From JAAFIP01 sp043774625 (lineage in GTDB: Bacteria > Pseudomonadota > Gammaproteobacteria > Burkholderiales > Burkholderiaceae_C), in NCBI GenBank assembly GCA_043774625.1, contig JAYVTG010000017.1:19214-83213 (forward strand): DNA of 64,000 nt, given 5' to 3'. A model generated the notes under the pieces. It was not told where the DNA came from. It saw nothing but the letters and a program-made list of their open reading frames with translations, and searched no databases. Shown in pieces: positions 8,003 through 15,306 of this stretch (its first letter is position 1; the number at the start of each line of letters is the position of its first letter). Both the position numbers and the translations under genes were made by a program.

Positions 8003-9556
8003 TCAGGTGGTGGCCATGCGATCGCGTAAGGTTCGATGCAGGATTTTGCCCGTCGCAGTGCGTGGCATCTCGGTGTCGGCGATGAATTGAACCGATTGCG
8101 GACGCTTATAGCCCGCAATGCGGCCACGACACCAATCGAGCAGTTCCGCCTCTGTCGCGTCGGCACCTTGGTGCAGCACCACTACAGCGTGCACCGCCTC
8201 GCCCCACTTGTCGTGCTGCACGCCGACCACAGCCACGTCCTTCACCTTGGGGTGCGCGCCCAGCACGCCTTCCACCTCTGATGGATAGACGTTCTCGCCG
8301 CCGGTGATGATCATGTTGCTCTTGCGGTCCACCAGGTGAATGTAGCCCTCGTTGTCGCGCCGCGCCATATCGCCTACCGAACACCAGGGGCCGTGGAAGG
8401 CCTCGGTCGTCTTCTCGGGGTTCTTCCAGTAGCCGTCAAAGACGTAGGGCGTGCGCGAGAACAGCTCGCCCACCTCGCCATCGCCTACCTCCTGGCCATC
8501 AGGGTCGAGCAGGCGGATTGGCCCCGACCCGGCCCATTCGCGACCCACCGAGCCAAGCTTGTCGATCTGCTCGTTAGGCCGTAGCAAGGTCACCCAGCCA
8601 GCTTCCGTGGAACCGTACAACTCGTAGAGTTCGCCATTGCGGAAATGTTCAAGGATGGCGAGCTTGGTCTCGCGCCGCGCCGGCGCGGAGGAGATCATCA
8701 GCTTCTCGACCCGGCTAACGTCGTACTTCGCCTTCACTGCGGCCGGCAGACCCAGCATCATGATGAAGTGCGTCGGCACCAACGAGGTGAAGGTAACCTT
8801 CTCGCCGGCTAGCGTTGCCAGCAGGGCCTCTGGGTCGAAGCTGCGGCGGTCATCAATCACGCAGGTGGCGCCCAGGTGCACAAAGGTCTGGCTGAAGTAC
8901 AGCGAGTTGGCGTGGCACATGGGCATTACCAGCAAGGCGGTGTCCTCGCGCGTGAAGCGCATCTCCAGCGCGGTGGCCAGCGCGATCAGTGCGCTGCCCT
9001 CGTGGCTACGGATCGCTCCCTTGGGCTTGCCGGTCGTACCTGAGGTGTACATCAGCGCGCTCATGTCGCCGGGTTGCACTATGACCGCAGGCAGGTCGTC
9101 GCTCACTGCCGCGATGATCGCCTCGTAGCCATGCCAGCCGACGGGCAGCTCGCGGCCGAAGGCGATGCACCTGTCGTGCAGCACTGCCAACTCGCTACGC
9201 ACCGTGTCGATGTGATCTGCCAGCTCGTCCTGCGCTATCACTGCGCGCGCCTCGCTGTGCTGCACGATGTAGGCGATCTCGGGTGGCGTGAGACGAAAAT
9301 TGATCGGCACGGCCACCAGCCCGGCCGCCGAGAGCGCAGCATAGATTTCCATCCATTCTGCACAGTTGTAGGCCAGCAGGGCGACGCGGTCACCCTTGAC
9401 TAGGCCGAGGCCCAGCAGGGCGTTGGCAAGGCGATTGGAGCGTGCTTGCCACTGCGCGTAGCTGAGGCTGCGGCTCGAATCGCGCACCGCTAGTTTGTGT
9501 GGTGTGAGGCGTGCGTGCGTGGCCACGGCATCGGCGAGGGTAAGTAGGTGGTTCAT
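8003..9556 (-). CDS. AMP-dependent acyl-CoA synthetase/ligase
   Basis: ANL-superfamily enzyme of 517 residues that activates a carboxylic acid as acyl-AMP and then acyl-CoA. Visible motifs are the P-loop YTSGTTGKPKG (~170-180), the A5-like ELYGSTEAG, the A7-A8 region GDMARRDNEGYIHLVDRKSNMIITGGENVYPSEVEG, and the C-terminal catalytic lysine region PRTATGKILHR. The substrate cannot be read off. It is divergent from the ThDP enzyme gene across a 121-base region with two palindromic operator-like sites. Pairing an acyl-CoA synthetase with a ThDP lyase-like enzyme resembles 2-hydroxyacyl-CoA lyase gene sets, so a 2-hydroxy acid is a reasonable but unproven substrate. Confidence 0.88.
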   Translation of the reverse strand: MNHLLTLADAVATHARLTPHKLAVRDSSRSLSYAQWQARSNRLANALLGLGLVKGDRVALLAYNCAEWMEIYAALSAAGLVAVPINFRLTPPEIAYIVQHSEARAVIAQDELADHIDTVRSELAVLHDRCIAFGRELPVGWHGYEAIIAAVSDDLPAVIVQPGDMSALMYTSGTTGKPKGAIRSHEGSALIALATALEMRFTREDTALLVMPMCHANSLYFSQTFVHLGATCVIDDRRSFDPEALLATLAGEKVTFTSLVPTHFIMMLGLPAAVKAKYDVSRVEKLMISSAPARRETKLAILEHFRNGELYELYGSTEAGWVTLLRPNEQIDKLGSVGREWAGSGPIRLLDPDGQEVGDGEVGELFSRTPYVFDGYWKNPEKTTEAFHGPWCSVGDMARRDNEGYIHLVDRKSNMIITGGENVYPSEVEGVLGAHPKVKDVAVVGVQHDKWGEAVHAVVVLHQGADATEAELLDWCRGRIAGYKRPQSVQFIADTEMPRTATGKILHRTLRDRMATT

Positions 9557-9586
9557 GGCTGGACTCTGTCGATACCGCTAGTATAG

Positions 9587-9605
9587 AACTCTGAATTCAA
9601 AATAC
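9587..9605. promoter_or_regulatory. operator-like palindrome, site 1 (acyl-CoA synthetase side)
   Basis: AACTCTGAATTCAAAATAC is an imperfect copy of the palindrome whose perfect form is at 12684-12703. Its GAATTC centre is 41 bp, about four helical turns, from site 2. It lies 31 bases before the synthetase start, next to a possible leftward -10 (TATACT read on the minus strand). Confidence 0.65.
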
Positions 9606-9626
9606 ATCCGTGGAATCCCGTATTTT

Positions 9627-9646
9627 GTACTCTGAATTCAGAATGC
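9627..9646. promoter_or_regulatory. operator-like palindrome, site 2 (ThDP enzyme side)
   Basis: GTACTCTGAATTCAGAATGC matches the 12684-12703 palindrome at all but three positions. It sits between a possible -35 (TTGTAC, 9625-9630) and -10 (TAAAAT, 9647-9652) with 16-bp spacing, exactly where a repressor would block RNA polymerase. Confidence 0.7.
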
Positions 9647-9677
9647 TAAAATTCTGATCTGTAAGGAGATATATGAC

Positions 9678-11414
9678 ATGAGCTCATCCGCCATCACCGA
9701 GAAAAGCGCCGCCGCGCTGATCGCCCGCTTCCTTAAGGCCCGCAGTGTCGACCGTGTGTTCGCGCTGTGTGGCGGTCACATCATGCCCATCTGGATGCGA
9801 CTAGACGCCGAAGGCATCCGCATCATCGACGTGCGTGACGAGCGCGCTGCTGTCTATATGGCGCATGCCCATGCCGAGCTGACCGGTGGCCTCGGCGTGG
9901 CTCTGGTGACGGCTGGCCCCGGCGTTACCAACGCCATGACCGGCATTGCCAACGCTCACGTATCGCGCGCGTCGGTGCTGGTGCTTTCTGGCACGCCGCC
10001 GCGCGCGCAGGAAAACCGCGGTGCGCTACAGGACATGGCCCACATCGATTTCGTGCGACCACTGACGCGCTACGCACGCACGGTACGTGAGCCCGACCTT
10101 GTGCTGCAGGAACTCGATGAGGCCGTGGCGCGCTCGCTCGGCCAAGGTGGCGAGCCCGGGCCGGTGTACCTTGATTTTCCCGTCGATACACTGCGCGCCG
10201 AGGTGTCGGGCGCTGTGCAGTTGCCCGAGCGCTTCGCACCGCCTGCGCGGCCACGCCTGCTGCCCGACCCAGATGCCGTGCGCGCTGCAGTGGACCTGCT
10301 GTGGAACGCGAAGCGGCCGCTGGTGATCTCGGGCCGCGGCGCGCGTGGTGCCGGCGCGGTGCTGCGGCAACTCCTGGAGCGTACCGGCGCGGTCTACCTG
10401 GATACCGGCGAGAGCCGTGGTCTGGTGAGCGACGACCATCCCTCGGTGGTGGCGGCGATGCGCGGCGCAGTGATGCAGCAGGCCGACGTGATCGTCACAC
10501 TCGGGCGCAAGCTCGATTTCCAGCTCGCCTACGGCTCGCCGGCGGTGTTCGGCGAGGCGAAGTTCGTCCGCATTGCCGACACCGCCGCCGAACTGCGCGA
10601 CAACCGGCGCGGCGCCGCAGAGATTTTCGCTTCGCCCGCCGAGGCACTGCAGGCCATGCTCGCAGTCGCCGGTAACCGCGCCCCCACCACCGACCGCGTC
10701 TGGGCCGCCGAGACGCGGCGCCAGCACCTGGCCCGCGCCGACAAGCTGGTCGCCTCGATGGCGACCGCAGCCCCCGGCAGCGACGGTTTGATGCATCCGA
10801 ATCGCCTCGTTGCCGCGCTGCGCGAGGCGATGCCGCCCGACGCGGTGCTGATCGCCGACGGTGGCGACTTCCTGAGCTTCGCGCGCGTCGGCCTGCCCGC
10901 TACGACCTATCTGGATCCCGGCTCGCTGGGCTGCATTGGCGTGGGCACGCCGTTTGGCGTAGCAGCCGCGCTTGCCTGTCCGGGGCGACTGGTGCTGGTG
11001 GCCACCGGCGACGGTGCTTTTGGGTTCAACGCGATGGAAATCGACACCGCAGTACGCCACCGCGCGCCGGTGCTGGTGGTGGTGGCCAACAATGGCAGCT
11101 GGGCGATCGAGGTGCGCGACCAGCAGGAAACCCACGGCAGGGTCGTGGGTACACGGCTGCAGTTCGCCGACCACGCGGCAATGGCACGTGCCTTCGGCGC
11201 CCACGGCGAACGGGTTGAGCGCGCCGAGGATCTGCCCGCAGCGATTGCGCGCGCCAAGGCGGCGCTCGCCGAGGGCCGGCCGGCGCTGTTGGACGTGCTG
11301 GTCACGCCCGAGGCGGCATCGTCGGACGCCAAGTCAGGCCTTGCGTGGGTGCCTGACCTGCAGCCGCTGGCTGCCTGGGACGAGGCTGAACGTGCCTGGC
11401 GTTCTCGCACCTGA
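9678..11414 (+). CDS. thiamine-diphosphate-dependent enzyme (2-hydroxyacyl-CoA lyase / acetolactate-synthase-like)
   Basis: A 578-residue three-domain ThDP enzyme. The N-terminal Pyr domain carries the catalytic glutamate in DVRDERAAVYMA (E55), a central ROK-like domain follows, and the C-terminal PP domain has the cofactor motif GDGAFG...VANN at ~443-470. The C-terminus ends in a tail with KSGLAWVPDLQ. There is an AAGGAG ribosome site at 9662-9667. Candidates are 2-hydroxyacyl-CoA lyase, oxalyl-CoA decarboxylase or an acetolactate-synthase-like enzyme. No small regulatory subunit gene is nearby, which argues against IlvB. The divergent acyl-CoA synthetase favours a CoA-thioester substrate; this is inference. 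Confidence 0.8.
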   Translation: MSSSAITEKSAAALIARFLKARSVDRVFALCGGHIMPIWMRLDAEGIRIIDVRDERAAVYMAHAHAELTGGLGVALVTAGPGVTNAMTGIANAHVSRASVLVLSGTPPRAQENRGALQDMAHIDFVRPLTRYARTVREPDLVLQELDEAVARSLGQGGEPGPVYLDFPVDTLRAEVSGAVQLPERFAPPARPRLLPDPDAVRAAVDLLWNAKRPLVISGRGARGAGAVLRQLLERTGAVYLDTGESRGLVSDDHPSVVAAMRGAVMQQADVIVTLGRKLDFQLAYGSPAVFGEAKFVRIADTAAELRDNRRGAAEIFASPAEALQAMLAVAGNRAPTTDRVWAAETRRQHLARADKLVASMATAAPGSDGLMHPNRLVAALREAMPPDAVLIADGGDFLSFARVGLPATTYLDPGSLGCIGVGTPFGVAAALACPGRLVLVATGDGAFGFNAMEIDTAVRHRAPVLVVVANNGSWAIEVRDQQETHGRVVGTRLQFADHAAMARAFGAHGERVERAEDLPAAIARAKAALAEGRPALLDVLVTPEAASSDAKSGLAWVPDLQPLAAWDEAERAWRSRT

Positions 11415-11583
11415 TGGCCTTCAGCTTGCCCCGCGCGGCTCCCGTACTGTAGGGCATTCTCGTGTACGTGTTGCAGTACAAAGCCGCGGCTACCGACACC
11501 AGTGCCATGGGTGTTCTTGCACGCTACTTGGCCAAGGCCAGCTGGTGGCTGGCGCAGCGTCAGGTCTGAGTCGAGGCGGGGCA

Positions 11584-12585
11584 GTGCAGCACATCCTTGC
11601 GGTCACCTCGCCGTTCTTCGCGTTGGTGTTGCTCGGCTGGTTGGCGGTGCGGCTGTGCTGGCTGCCGCCAGACAGCATTCCCGGCTTCAACGGCTTTGTG
11701 CTGTTCTTCGCATTACCGTGCATGTTGTTTCGCTTCAGCGCAATTACGCCGATTGCGCAGCTTCTCGATGGCGCCGTGGTCGGCGTCTACCTCACCAGCG
11801 CTGCGGTGATGGTGGTGCTGGCGGTATTCGTTGCGCGAAAGCAAACGCTGCAATGGAACGACACCGCTTTCGCCGCGCTGGTTGGCGCCTTTCCGAACAG
11901 CGGCTTCATGGGGGTGCCACTGCTGGTGGCGCTTCTCGGGCAGGCAGCAGCAGCGCCGGCAATCGTGTCGCTGGCGCTTGACATGGTCGTCACTACCTCG
12001 CTGTGCATCGCACTGTCCCAGCTCGGCCACTCTGGTAGCGATGCCCGCGCTGCGGTCCAACGCGCGCTACGTGGCATGCTGAGCAATCCGCTGCCGTGGT
12101 CGATTGCACTCGGCACGCTGTCCTCGGCAACAGGGCTAAAGCTGCCGGCACCAGCGATGCAGGCGGTGGATTTGATGGCTGGCGCAGCCTCGCCGGTGGC
12201 ATTATTCGCGCTCGGCGCCATGTTGGCGCGCGGCCAGATGAGCGCAGACGTCGCACCGCGCGAGCACGAGGCTGGCGCGGTGCTCGCCATCGTCGCTCAC
12301 AAGCTGATCGTGCATCCGCTGGTGGTTTTCATGGTTGGCGGCATCGCCATGGCCGCCGGGCTGCCGCTCGATCCTTTTGCAGCGGCGGTGCTGGTGCTCG
12401 TCGCCGCGCTGCCCAGCGCGAGCAACGTGCCCATCCTTGCCGAGCGTTTTCAGGCTGACGCTAGCCGAGTAGCGCGCGTCGTGCTCGTCAGCACTATTGG
12501 CGCGTTCGCCAGCTTTACCGCAGCAGTGGCGTGGATCGACGCACCTGCGCAGGTGCTTGCGCACAGAGCGGCCTTGCCGCGCTGA
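11584..12585 (+). CDS. AEC-family (auxin efflux carrier-like) transporter
   Basis: A 333-residue membrane protein with about ten hydrophobic segments. It shows AEC-type features: an N-terminal helix FFALVLLGWLAVRL, the segment AFPNSGFMGVPLL and a late ALPSASNVPILAERF segment. The open frame extends far upstream inside the ThDP gene in another frame. GTG at 11584, with AGGCGGGG just upstream, gives the normal family N-terminus, so I use it. AEC proteins move organic anions or small acids across the inner membrane. It probably serves the substrate or product of this block. The 169 bases before it contain nothing I recognise. Confidence 0.8.
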   Translation: MQHILAVTSPFFALVLLGWLAVRLCWLPPDSIPGFNGFVLFFALPCMLFRFSAITPIAQLLDGAVVGVYLTSAAVMVVLAVFVARKQTLQWNDTAFAALVGAFPNSGFMGVPLLVALLGQAAAAPAIVSLALDMVVTTSLCIALSQLGHSGSDARAAVQRALRGMLSNPLPWSIALGTLSSATGLKLPAPAMQAVDLMAGAASPVALFALGAMLARGQMSADVAPREHEAGAVLAIVAHKLIVHPLVVFMVGGIAMAAGLPLDPFAAAVLVLVAALPSASNVPILAERFQADASRVARVVLVSTIGAFASFTAAVAWIDAPAQVLAHRAALPR

Positions 12586-12644
12586 TCCACCTTACCATCG
12601 GGCGTGCTGCTACTGCGTTCTGGGTTCAGTAGTATCAATTTGTA

Positions 12645-12664
12645 GAACTCTGAATTCAGAATTC
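12645..12664. promoter_or_regulatory. operator-like palindrome, site 3
   Basis: GAACTCTGAATTCAGAATTC contains the core CTCTGAATTCAGA plus a second GAATTC half overlapping its right end. Its centre is 39 bp upstream of site 4, the same near-four-turn spacing as sites 1 and 2. Confidence 0.7.
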
Positions 12665-12683
12665 AGGGATTACCCCAGTAGCG

Positions 12684-12703
12684 GTACTCTGAATTCAGAG
12701 TAC
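12684..12703. promoter_or_regulatory. operator-like palindrome, site 4 (perfect 20-bp)
   Basis: GTACTCTGAATTCAGAGTAC is its own reverse complement over 20 bp. It lies 30 bases before the Rieske gene start, with a GGAG ribosome site at 12722-12725 in between. It is the best reference copy of the motif. Confidence 0.78.
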
Positions 12704-12733
12704 ATTGAAATGTAGTTATTTGGAGAAGTGTGC

Positions 12734-13315
12734 ATGAACCGTCATCCCGTCCCCATCGCCCCCTGCGGCTGCGCCGCAGCCGACGCGACGCGACGCCGTG
12801 TAGTCAGCATTGCTGCTGTGGGACTGGTTGCGCCGTTGGCCATGGTTACGCAGCCGGCGTTTGCTGTTGTCAGCGGGGACTGCCTCGTCGAAGAAGACGC
12901 CGAGGGCGCGCCGGTGCCGCTGCGCGTGGCCGATCTCAAGCCCGGCAAGCCGGTGCTGGCTTATCCCTTCGATGCCAAAAGCGGCAAGCGGCGCGACGAG
13001 ACGCGGCTGAGCAAGATTTTGCTGATCCTATTGCCCGAAGCCGAGATGACGCCCCAGACGCGTGCACGCGCCGCAGGCGGCGTGCTGGCCTACTCGGCAA
13101 TCTGCACCCATCAGGCTTGTGACGTGAAGATCTGGTTGTCCAAGGAGAAGGTGCTGGCGTGCTTCTGCCACGCGTCCAAATTCAACTTGTTCGACGACGG
13201 CAAGGTTCTCGGTGGCCCTGCCAATCGTGCGTTGCCCTCGATACCTCTCAAACTTGACGGCGACCAGCTCGTGCTCGCCGGCACCTTCAGCGCCGAACCC
13301 GGCGGCAGCGCTTGA
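12734..13315 (+). CDS. Rieske [2Fe-2S] protein with twin-arginine signal
   Basis: A 193-residue exported iron-sulfur protein. The N-terminus has a twin-arginine type signal (TRRRVVSIAAVGLVAPLAMV, then AFA). The Rieske motifs are CTHQAC and ACFCHASKF, giving C-x-H and C-x2-H ligands plus the extra cysteine pair found in high-potential Rieske proteins. ATG at 12734 is preferred over GTG at 12728 because the GGAG site is 8 bases away. It is directly upstream of the PQQ dehydrogenase gene and behind operator sites 3 and 4. It may carry electrons from that enzyme in the periplasm, in place of the usual cytochrome c; this is inference. Confidence 0.85.
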   Translation: MNRHPVPIAPCGCAAADATRRRVVSIAAVGLVAPLAMVTQPAFAVVSGDCLVEEDAEGAPVPLRVADLKPGKPVLAYPFDAKSGKRRDETRLSKILLILLPEAEMTPQTRARAAGGVLAYSAICTHQACDVKIWLSKEKVLACFCHASKFNLFDDGKVLGGPANRALPSIPLKLDGDQLVLAGTFSAEPGGSA

Positions 13316-13373
13316 AAGTGACCATCATCCCACCGCTACCATCCCACAACCCTACCATGAAGGAGAGAGACAA

Positions 13374-15116
13374 ATGAAACCCGTTTTGAATCATATGGCT
13401 GCGGCCATCGCAATTATGCTGCCACTGGCAGCCGGCGCACAGGGCGAGATTGATCTCGCGCCGTACGTGCCTGTGACCGATGCGCGTCTGGCCAACCCAG
13501 AGCCGAGCAACTGGCTACAGTACCGTGGCAACTACGCTGGGTGGGGCTATAGCCCGCTGGAAAAAATTAACGCCGGTAACGTGCGCAAGCTTAAGCTGGC
13601 TTGGTCGCTGGCCACCGGCCAGAGCGAGGGCCACCAGTCGCCGCCGATCGTTAACAACGGCTACATGTACGTGACCACGCCGGGCGCGCAGGTGATAGCG
13701 ATCGACGCGGCTACGGGCATCGAGCTGTGGCGCTGGAAGAAAGAACTGCCCGCCGACCTGATGCAGTTGCACCCGACCAACCGCGGCGTCGCGCTATATG
13801 GCGACAAAGTCTATGTGGCCACGGTGGATGCGCACCTGGTGGCGCTTGATGCCAAGACCGGCAAGGTGGTGTGGCAACAAGCGGTGGGCGATTCCAAGGC
13901 GCTACAGTACATCACGTTGGCGCCTTTAGCGGCCAAGGGTAAGATAATGGTTGGCTCTTCGGGTGGCGAGACCGGCGTACGCGGTTTTGTGGCGGCCTAC
14001 GATGCGGCCACGGGCAAAGAAGCCTGGCGCACCTATACCACCGCGGCACCCGGCGAGCCCGGCGGCGACACCTGGCCCGGCGACACGCACAAACAAGGCG
14101 GCGGCAGCATCTGGGTCACTGGCACCTACGATCCTGCTTCCAACCTCGCCTACTGGGGTACCGGCAACCCGGCGCCGTGGCCGACCGAGGGCCGCAAAGG
14201 CGACAACCTGTACACCACCAGCGCGATCGCGCTGGACGTGGACACCGGCGCAATCAAGGGGCACCACCAGTACCACCACAACGATGCCTGGGACTGGGAC
14301 GAAGTCAGCGCGCCAGTGTTGGTCGAGACCGAGATCAAGGGCAAGAAAGTCAAGGCCGCCATTCATGCTGGCCGCAACGGCTACTTGTGGATGCTGGAGC
14401 GTCAGGCGGGCGGCAAGATCGGCTTCATCGACGCTGTGCCCTACGTCCACAACAATGTGTTCACCTCAATCGACAAGACCACCGGTCGGCCGAGCTACAA
14501 CGCCGCGCACACGCCTGGCCTGGGTCGCGCGGTGAACTTCTGCCCGTCGCTATGGGGCGGTAAGGACTGGCCTCCGGAGGCCTGGAACCCGAAGACGGGC
14601 CTGTTCTACATCCCGGCTAACAACAACCTGTGCGCTGAGTTGCCAGCTGCCGAGCCCGCCAAATACAAGAAGGGTGACCTCTACATTGGCTACCCGATCG
14701 AGGGCGTGCTGGGCAGCTTGCGCTACAAAGACGGCAAGGCACCCGCCACTATTGGCGAGCTGCAGGCCTGGGACCTGAAGACCGGCAAGATGGCCTGGGT
14801 GCACAAGTTCGACACCCATTTGTGGGCGCCGCTCTTGACCACCGGAGGCAACCTGCTGTTTGCCGGCGGTACCAACGACCGCCAGTTCCGCGCTTTCGAC
14901 GCCACCAACGGCAAGGTGTTGTGGCAGCACACAATGCCCTCGGGCGTGACCGCGGTGCCGACCTCGTTTGAGGTGGGCGGCGAGCAGTACATCGCGGTGC
15001 AGGCCGGCTGGGGCGTCGACGCCCAGCGTATGCAAAACGGCATCGACACCCTGACCAGTAAAGTCAAGTCGGTGCCGCAGGGCGGCAGCGTGATGGTCTT
15101 CAAACTCGAGAAGTAA
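13374..15116 (+). CDS. PQQ-dependent alcohol dehydrogenase-like quinoprotein, lanthanide-type metal site
   Basis: A 580-residue periplasmic quinoprotein with a signal peptide cut near residues 22-23 (AAGA-Q) and eight-bladed-propeller tryptophan-docking repeats such as AATGIELWRW and DAKTGKVVW. Likely metal and active-site residues are E199 (SGGETG), N265 (GTGNP) and D307 in AWDWD. A second Asp two residues on (D309) is the signature of lanthanide-dependent XoxF/PedH-type enzymes. The vicinal Cys-Cys normally found just before VNRG is absent (QLHPTNRG), and there is no CxxCH, so no haem c domain. The ribosome site is AGGAGAG at 13361. The substrate is unknown; a diol or primary alcohol is likely. 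Confidence 0.87.
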   Translation: MKPVLNHMAAAIAIMLPLAAGAQGEIDLAPYVPVTDARLANPEPSNWLQYRGNYAGWGYSPLEKINAGNVRKLKLAWSLATGQSEGHQSPPIVNNGYMYVTTPGAQVIAIDAATGIELWRWKKELPADLMQLHPTNRGVALYGDKVYVATVDAHLVALDAKTGKVVWQQAVGDSKALQYITLAPLAAKGKIMVGSSGGETGVRGFVAAYDAATGKEAWRTYTTAAPGEPGGDTWPGDTHKQGGGSIWVTGTYDPASNLAYWGTGNPAPWPTEGRKGDNLYTTSAIALDVDTGAIKGHHQYHHNDAWDWDEVSAPVLVETEIKGKKVKAAIHAGRNGYLWMLERQAGGKIGFIDAVPYVHNNVFTSIDKTTGRPSYNAAHTPGLGRAVNFCPSLWGGKDWPPEAWNPKTGLFYIPANNNLCAELPAAEPAKYKKGDLYIGYPIEGVLGSLRYKDGKAPATIGELQAWDLKTGKMAWVHKFDTHLWAPLLTTGGNLLFAGGTNDRQFRAFDATNGKVLWQHTMPSGVTAVPTSFEVGGEQYIAVQAGWGVDAQRMQNGIDTLTSKVKSVPQGGSVMVFKLEK

Positions 15117-15234
15117 CGCCATACCCACGTAGCAGTAGCATGGACATGTTCCGACGCACGTACTTCAATCGTGAACACTTCGAAGCGAAGCAAGGCTTTC
15201 ACGCTGGTCGCTGCAAGAGCGGCACCGACTGCAA

Positions 15235-15264
15235 GCGTCTCCATGTACGAGTACATGGAGACGC
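15235..15264. promoter_or_regulatory. 30-bp perfect inverted repeat between PQQ dehydrogenase and hydrolase genes
   Basis: GCGTCTCCATGTAC and its reverse complement GTACATGGAGACGC are separated only by GA. There is no T-run behind it, so it is not a typical terminator. AAGCGTCT at its left foot can also pair with AGACGCTT at 15280-15287, so two exclusive folds are possible. It may be an operator or an mRNA processing hairpin. The rest of 15117-15306 holds no gene I can support. Confidence 0.6.
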
Positions 15265-15306
15265 AAGTCGTCTATCTGTAGACGCTTTGAGGTAAATTGC
15301 GTATTG

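Noticed and set aside
9673..9681. Alternative ATG at 9673 for the ThDP enzyme
   Set aside because: It reads ATG ACA TGA and stops at once; ATG 9678 with AAGGAG ten bases upstream is the real start.
10972..11583. Upstream extension of the AEC transporter frame
   Set aside because: It lies inside the ThDP-enzyme gene in another frame; the family N-terminus begins at GTG 11584.
15140..15295. 51-codon open frame (starting MDMFRRTYFNREHFEAK) between the PQQ dehydrogenase and hydrolase genes
   Set aside because: No ribosome site, no recognisable similarity, and its second half is the perfect inverted repeat at 15235-15264, which dictates the residues.
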